Shown here one piece after another: positions 6,636 to 7,953 of a stretch of 7,953 nt of DNA. Positions within the stretch are counted from its first letter, which is position 1; each line of letters starts with the position of its first letter. This DNA is from Parcubacteria group bacterium Gr01-1014_56 (GTDB taxonomy: Bacteria; Patescibacteriota; Minisyncoccia; Phycocordibacterales; SBAW01). The notes under the pieces are model-generated. The model was not told where the DNA came from and searched no databases. It saw only the letters and a list, made by a program, of their open reading frames with translations. The translations under genes were made by a program, and so were the position numbers. Location of the stretch: assembly GCA_007375995.1 (NCBI GenBank), contig VMFK01000033.1, positions 1-7,953 of the forward strand, read 5' to 3'.

Positions 6636-6656
6636 TTGCGCGAGAGACGGGACTTG
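6636..6656. repeat. 21-bp repeat, copy inside the tRNA-Asp 3' end
   Basis: Identical to 6455-6475. It covers the tRNA-Asp 3' T-loop and T-stem strand, the 3' acceptor strand and three bases beyond. Being part of the functional tRNA, it is presumably the source copy. Confidence 0.85.
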
Positions 6657-6713
6657 AACCCGCAACCTCTTCCGTGACAGGGAAGCGCTCTAACCAAATT
6701 GAGCTACTCCCGC
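6639..6713 (-). tRNA. tRNA-Asp(GTC)
   Basis: Complete cloverleaf of 75 nt without CCA: acceptor GCGGGAG/CTCTCGC (one G-U pair), D-arm GCTC-AATTTGGTTA-GAGC, anticodon stem CTTCC/GGAAG with loop CTGTCAC (anticodon GTC), variable AGGTT, T-arm GCGGG-TTCAAGT-CCCGT, discriminator G, as expected for tRNA-Asp. The bases after the discriminator are CAA, so CCA must be added enzymatically, unlike the adjacent tRNA-Met. Confidence 0.96.
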
Positions 6714-6725
6714 ATAGCTATGCGG
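6710..6725. repeat. 16-bp perfect palindrome overlapping the tRNA-Asp 5' end
   Basis: CCGCATAGCTATGCGG is its own reverse complement. Its first four bases on the plus strand are the start of the tRNA-Asp acceptor 5' strand. In the precursor RNA the leader could form a six-bp hairpin that hides these acceptor bases. Confidence 0.8.
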
Positions 6726-6734
6726 ACACCGGCC

Positions 6735-6763
6735 ATTCTAGCCGAAAAAACGCACTTTTTCCA
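6735..6763 (-). promoter_or_regulatory. Possible promoter of tRNA-Asp
   Basis: TGGAAA (6763-6758, four of six to TTGACA) is followed after 17 bases by TAGAAT (6740-6735, five of six to TATAAT). The start would fall near 6728, about 14 bases before the tRNA. It occupies the gap right after tRNA-Met, so tRNA-Asp may be transcribed on its own. Confidence 0.4.
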
Positions 6764-6764
6764 C

Positions 6765-6841
6765 TGGTGTCGGCGGAAGGACTTGCACCTTCGACCTTGG
6801 GTTTATGAGTCCCATGCTCTAACTACCTGAGCTACGCCGAC
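6765..6841 (-). tRNA. tRNA with CAT anticodon (elongator Met, or Ile2 if lysidine-modified)
   Basis: Cloverleaf of 77 nt: acceptor GTCGGCG/CGCCGAC, D-arm GCTC-AGGTAGTTA-GAGC, anticodon stem TGGGA/ACCCA (last pair A-A) with loop CTCATAA (anticodon CAT), variable AGGTC, T-arm GAAGG-TGCAAGT-CCTTC, discriminator A and encoded CCA. The paired G1-C72 excludes an initiator. Elongator Met and Ile2 cannot be separated by eye. Unusually, position 18 is A and position 55 is G instead of the normal G18 and U55. Confidence 0.93.
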
Positions 6842-6922
6842 ATTGCTCTGCCCGTCTGGACACAGGAGTGCCCGGTCAACAAAGTAGCCCCAAAGTAGCA
6901 TTTTTACGCCCTTCCTTCAATA

Positions 6923-7531
6923 TTATGAGCGGTGGCGAGCGTGGAGTTTTTGGTATACATGCGCATACGCGATCGTGGTTACGGGGATAGTCAAGAGGAG
7001 CCCCACAAGGAAGAGAATCGCGCCTAAGAGGTTGACGAGGCAGATGATAAGCAAAAAGCCAAGGAGCTTCCACTTTACTCCCTGTGTTAGCAGAGAGCTT
7101 TTGGTGAGCGAGCCCATGACCCCCTCCCCCTCAAGCACAGCAAACCGCACCATTGAGAACCGCAGTGCAAAATAAATTCCAGGCACAATAAGGAGGATCA
7201 GTCCTCCGAGGACAATAAGGCCGGCGAGAGCACTTGCGAGCGCGTACTGCCACAGCATCTGCAGCGGCGGAACGATGTCTTTGTACTCGACATGTTTGCC
7301 CTGTGCGATGCGCAAAGTGATCAAGGTGAGGCCTACTCCAACCACAAACTCTGCTACCATAAGCGCGACTATTGCGAGGAACCCTATCGCAGAGCCCTCA
7401 AGCACGCGCGACACCATCGCATACAGAACTTGGAGCGCAAAAAGCGTGAGTAAAACCTGAAACAAAAGCCCGCTATGCTGCTTTGTTTTCTCCCACCCAA
7501 ATTTGAGCGACTCTACTATAGAAAATGTCAT
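6923..7531 (-). CDS. Multi-pass membrane protein of unknown function (DUF975/GPDP-membrane-domain-like)
   Basis: A 202-residue integral membrane protein. It starts with a short amphipathic segment (MTFSIVESLKFGWEKTKQHS), then hydrophobic stretches at about 21-40, 48-72, 97-127 and a double span 155-190, ending in a basic cytoplasmic-type tail (QKLHARHRS). The segment VPGIYFALRFSMVRFAVLEGEGVMGSL, with SSLLTQGVKWKLLGFLL just after, resembles the repeated core of DUF975, YciC and glycerophosphodiesterase membrane-domain proteins, where P-G-I-Y precedes a conserved acidic turn and K-x-S-x-x-L-(T/K)-x-G-x-x-W. No catalytic residues are visible and I assign no reaction. It lies alone between tRNA-fMet and tRNA-Met on the same strand. 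A TATAAT ends nine bases before its ATG, so the mRNA should have almost no leader. No Shine-Dalgarno is present. Confidence 0.8.
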   Translation of the reverse strand: MTFSIVESLKFGWEKTKQHSGLLFQVLLTLFALQVLYAMVSRVLEGSAIGFLAIVALMVAEFVVGVGLTLITLRIAQGKHVEYKDIVPPLQMLWQYALASALAGLIVLGGLILLIVPGIYFALRFSMVRFAVLEGEGVMGSLTKSSLLTQGVKWKLLGFLLIICLVNLLGAILFLVGLLLTIPVTTIAYAHVYQKLHARHRS

Positions 7532-7539
7532 AGTACTAA

Positions 7540-7545
7540 ATTATA
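7540..7545 (-). promoter_or_regulatory. -10 box giving a near-leaderless mRNA for the membrane protein
   Basis: A consensus TATAAT lies eight bases before the ATG at 7531, so transcription should begin within about three bases of the start codon. The -35 position (CAACAA at about 17-18 bases) is poor. Confidence 0.45.
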
Positions 7546-7565
7546 CTATACTAAATAATTCCTTG

Positions 7566-7637
7566 TTGCGGGGGCAGGACTTGCACCTGCGACCTCAAGG
7601 TTATGAGCCTTGCGAGCTACTACTGCTCCACCCCGCT
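7566..7637 (-). tRNA. Initiator tRNA-fMet(CAT)
   Basis: Initiator features: unpaired first position (A1 opposite A72), GCGGGG/CCCCGC acceptor, D-stem GAGC/GCTC with A11-U24, and anticodon loop CTCATAA, overall very like E. coli tRNA-fMet. It is 72 nt without CCA (CAA follows the discriminator A). It differs in three ways: the anticodon stem CAAGG/CCTTG keeps only two of the three initiator G-C pairs (A29-U41, G30-C40, G31-C39); the D-loop AGTAGTA is short with A at position 18; and the T-loop TGCAAGT has G55. Confidence 0.95.
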
Positions 7638-7655
7638 ATAACACTATATACCTAT

Positions 7656-7684
7656 ATTGTACTATATAAAATCAAATTCTTCAA
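7656..7684 (-). promoter_or_regulatory. Promoter of tRNA-fMet
   Basis: TTGAAG (7684-7679) and TACAAT (7661-7656) are separated by 17 bases, four and five of six matches to the consensus. The start would fall near 7649, about 12 bases before the tRNA. It overlaps the last codons of the HEPN-like gene. A second -10-like TATAGT (7648-7643) lies even closer to the tRNA. Confidence 0.5.
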
Positions 7685-7953
7685 ATACTCTTCGGTAGAG
7701 GTCGATAGTCGCGTTTGCCTCACGCTGAGAGAGATGAAAGCCCTCGCCCGCATGCGCGATATCATTGCGGACTTTGTGCGCCTGCCATGCTAGGTCAAGC
7801 GTATTGAACTGAAGCGGGTTTGCGTCCCTGAGTCTCTCACCTATCCCCTCGCCGCGATAACCCTGTTCGAGGAGTAGATCGCCCAACATGATATCACTCT
7901 CTAATATCGCAAGGCGCCAGTCGCTTTCGTTTGGCGTGTTGGCAAGTTCATGT
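7662..7953 (-). CDS. HEPN-like domain protein, C-terminal part (5' end beyond the window)
   Basis: The reading frame stays open to the right edge, adding 21 residues (HELANTPNESDWRLAILESD..) before the first internal Met at 7889, so the gene starts outside. The 96 visible residues form an all-helical unit: SDWRLAILESDIMLGDLLLE, then a GYRGEGIGERL turn, LDLAWQAHKVRNDIAHAGEG, and a last helix REANATIDLYRRVFEEFDFI. RNDIAH fits the HEPN signature RNxxxH. HEPN proteins are often RNases, frequently toxins in HEPN-MNT pairs or defence, but related four-helix units also serve non-catalytic roles. I recognise this type as common in Patescibacteria, often with an N-terminal membrane segment, which would lie outside this window. 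No partner gene is visible on its 3' side, where tRNA-fMet follows after 24 bases. It ends in TAG. Confidence 0.7.
   Translation of the reverse strand, partial: HELANTPNESDWRLAILESDIMLGDLLLEQGYRGEGIGERLRDANPLQFNTLDLAWQAHKVRNDIAHAGEGFHLSQREANATIDLYRRVFEEFDFI

Noticed and set aside
6880..6899. Tandem CAAAGTAGC repeat (two 9-bp copies, 11-bp period)
   Set aside because: Too short and too few copies to distinguish from chance; no CRISPR-like array follows.
1..7953. Alternative genetic code (UGA as Gly, as in Gracilibacteria/SR1)
   Set aside because: RF2 is present, the HNH gene ends in TGA at the expected family length, and no conserved frame runs through UGA.

Overview
The window reads as chromosomal DNA from a small-genome bacterium, most likely a member of the Candidate Phyla Radiation (Patescibacteria, Parcubacteria-like). 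This is inferred from the protein style: a release factor 2 with a very short N-terminal domain, a secreted protein with Ig-like and paired peptidoglycan-binding domains, a small membrane-anchored transglutaminase-like protein, and a HEPN-like protein with a 'HKVRNDIAH' core that I associate with these bacteria. I cannot place it to genus. Stop codons TAA, TAG and TGA are all used at gene ends and an RF2 is present, so the standard bacterial code applies and not the UGA-to-Gly code of Gracilibacteria/SR1.

Everything I can support is encoded on the minus strand. Reading in the direction of transcription (right to left): the 3' part of a HEPN-like gene (7953-7662); initiator tRNA-fMet; a multi-pass membrane protein; an elongator-type tRNA-Met(CAT); tRNA-Asp(GTC) followed by a GAAA-capped hairpin and then a compact, highly base-paired element (6602-6459) that carries direct and inverted copies of the tRNA-Asp 3' end; a secreted Ig-like/peptidoglycan-binding protein; a small transglutaminase-like protein; tRNA-Thr(GGT); an AT-rich HNH endonuclease gene; tRNA-Thr(CGT); and then a tight housekeeping run prfB-ftsE-ftsX-pyrG. 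pyrG is cut by the left edge.

Functionally the left half is translation termination (RF2), the FtsEX divisome ABC complex and CTP synthesis, probably one transcript that also contains tRNA-Thr(CGT), since prfB starts one base after the tRNA CCA end. The middle holds a cell-surface pair (peptidoglycan-binding protein plus transglutaminase-like protein) and an HNH gene between two threonine tRNA genes. The right half is a tRNA-rich stretch.

The most unusual items are (i) the 144-nt structured element beside tRNA-Asp, in which 49 Watson-Crick pairs can be drawn and which is built partly from tRNA-Asp 3'-end sequence; (ii) a matched change in both CAT-anticodon tRNAs, where the near-universal G18-U55 contact is replaced by A18 and G55; and (iii) the fusion-like junction between tRNA-Thr(CGT) and prfB.
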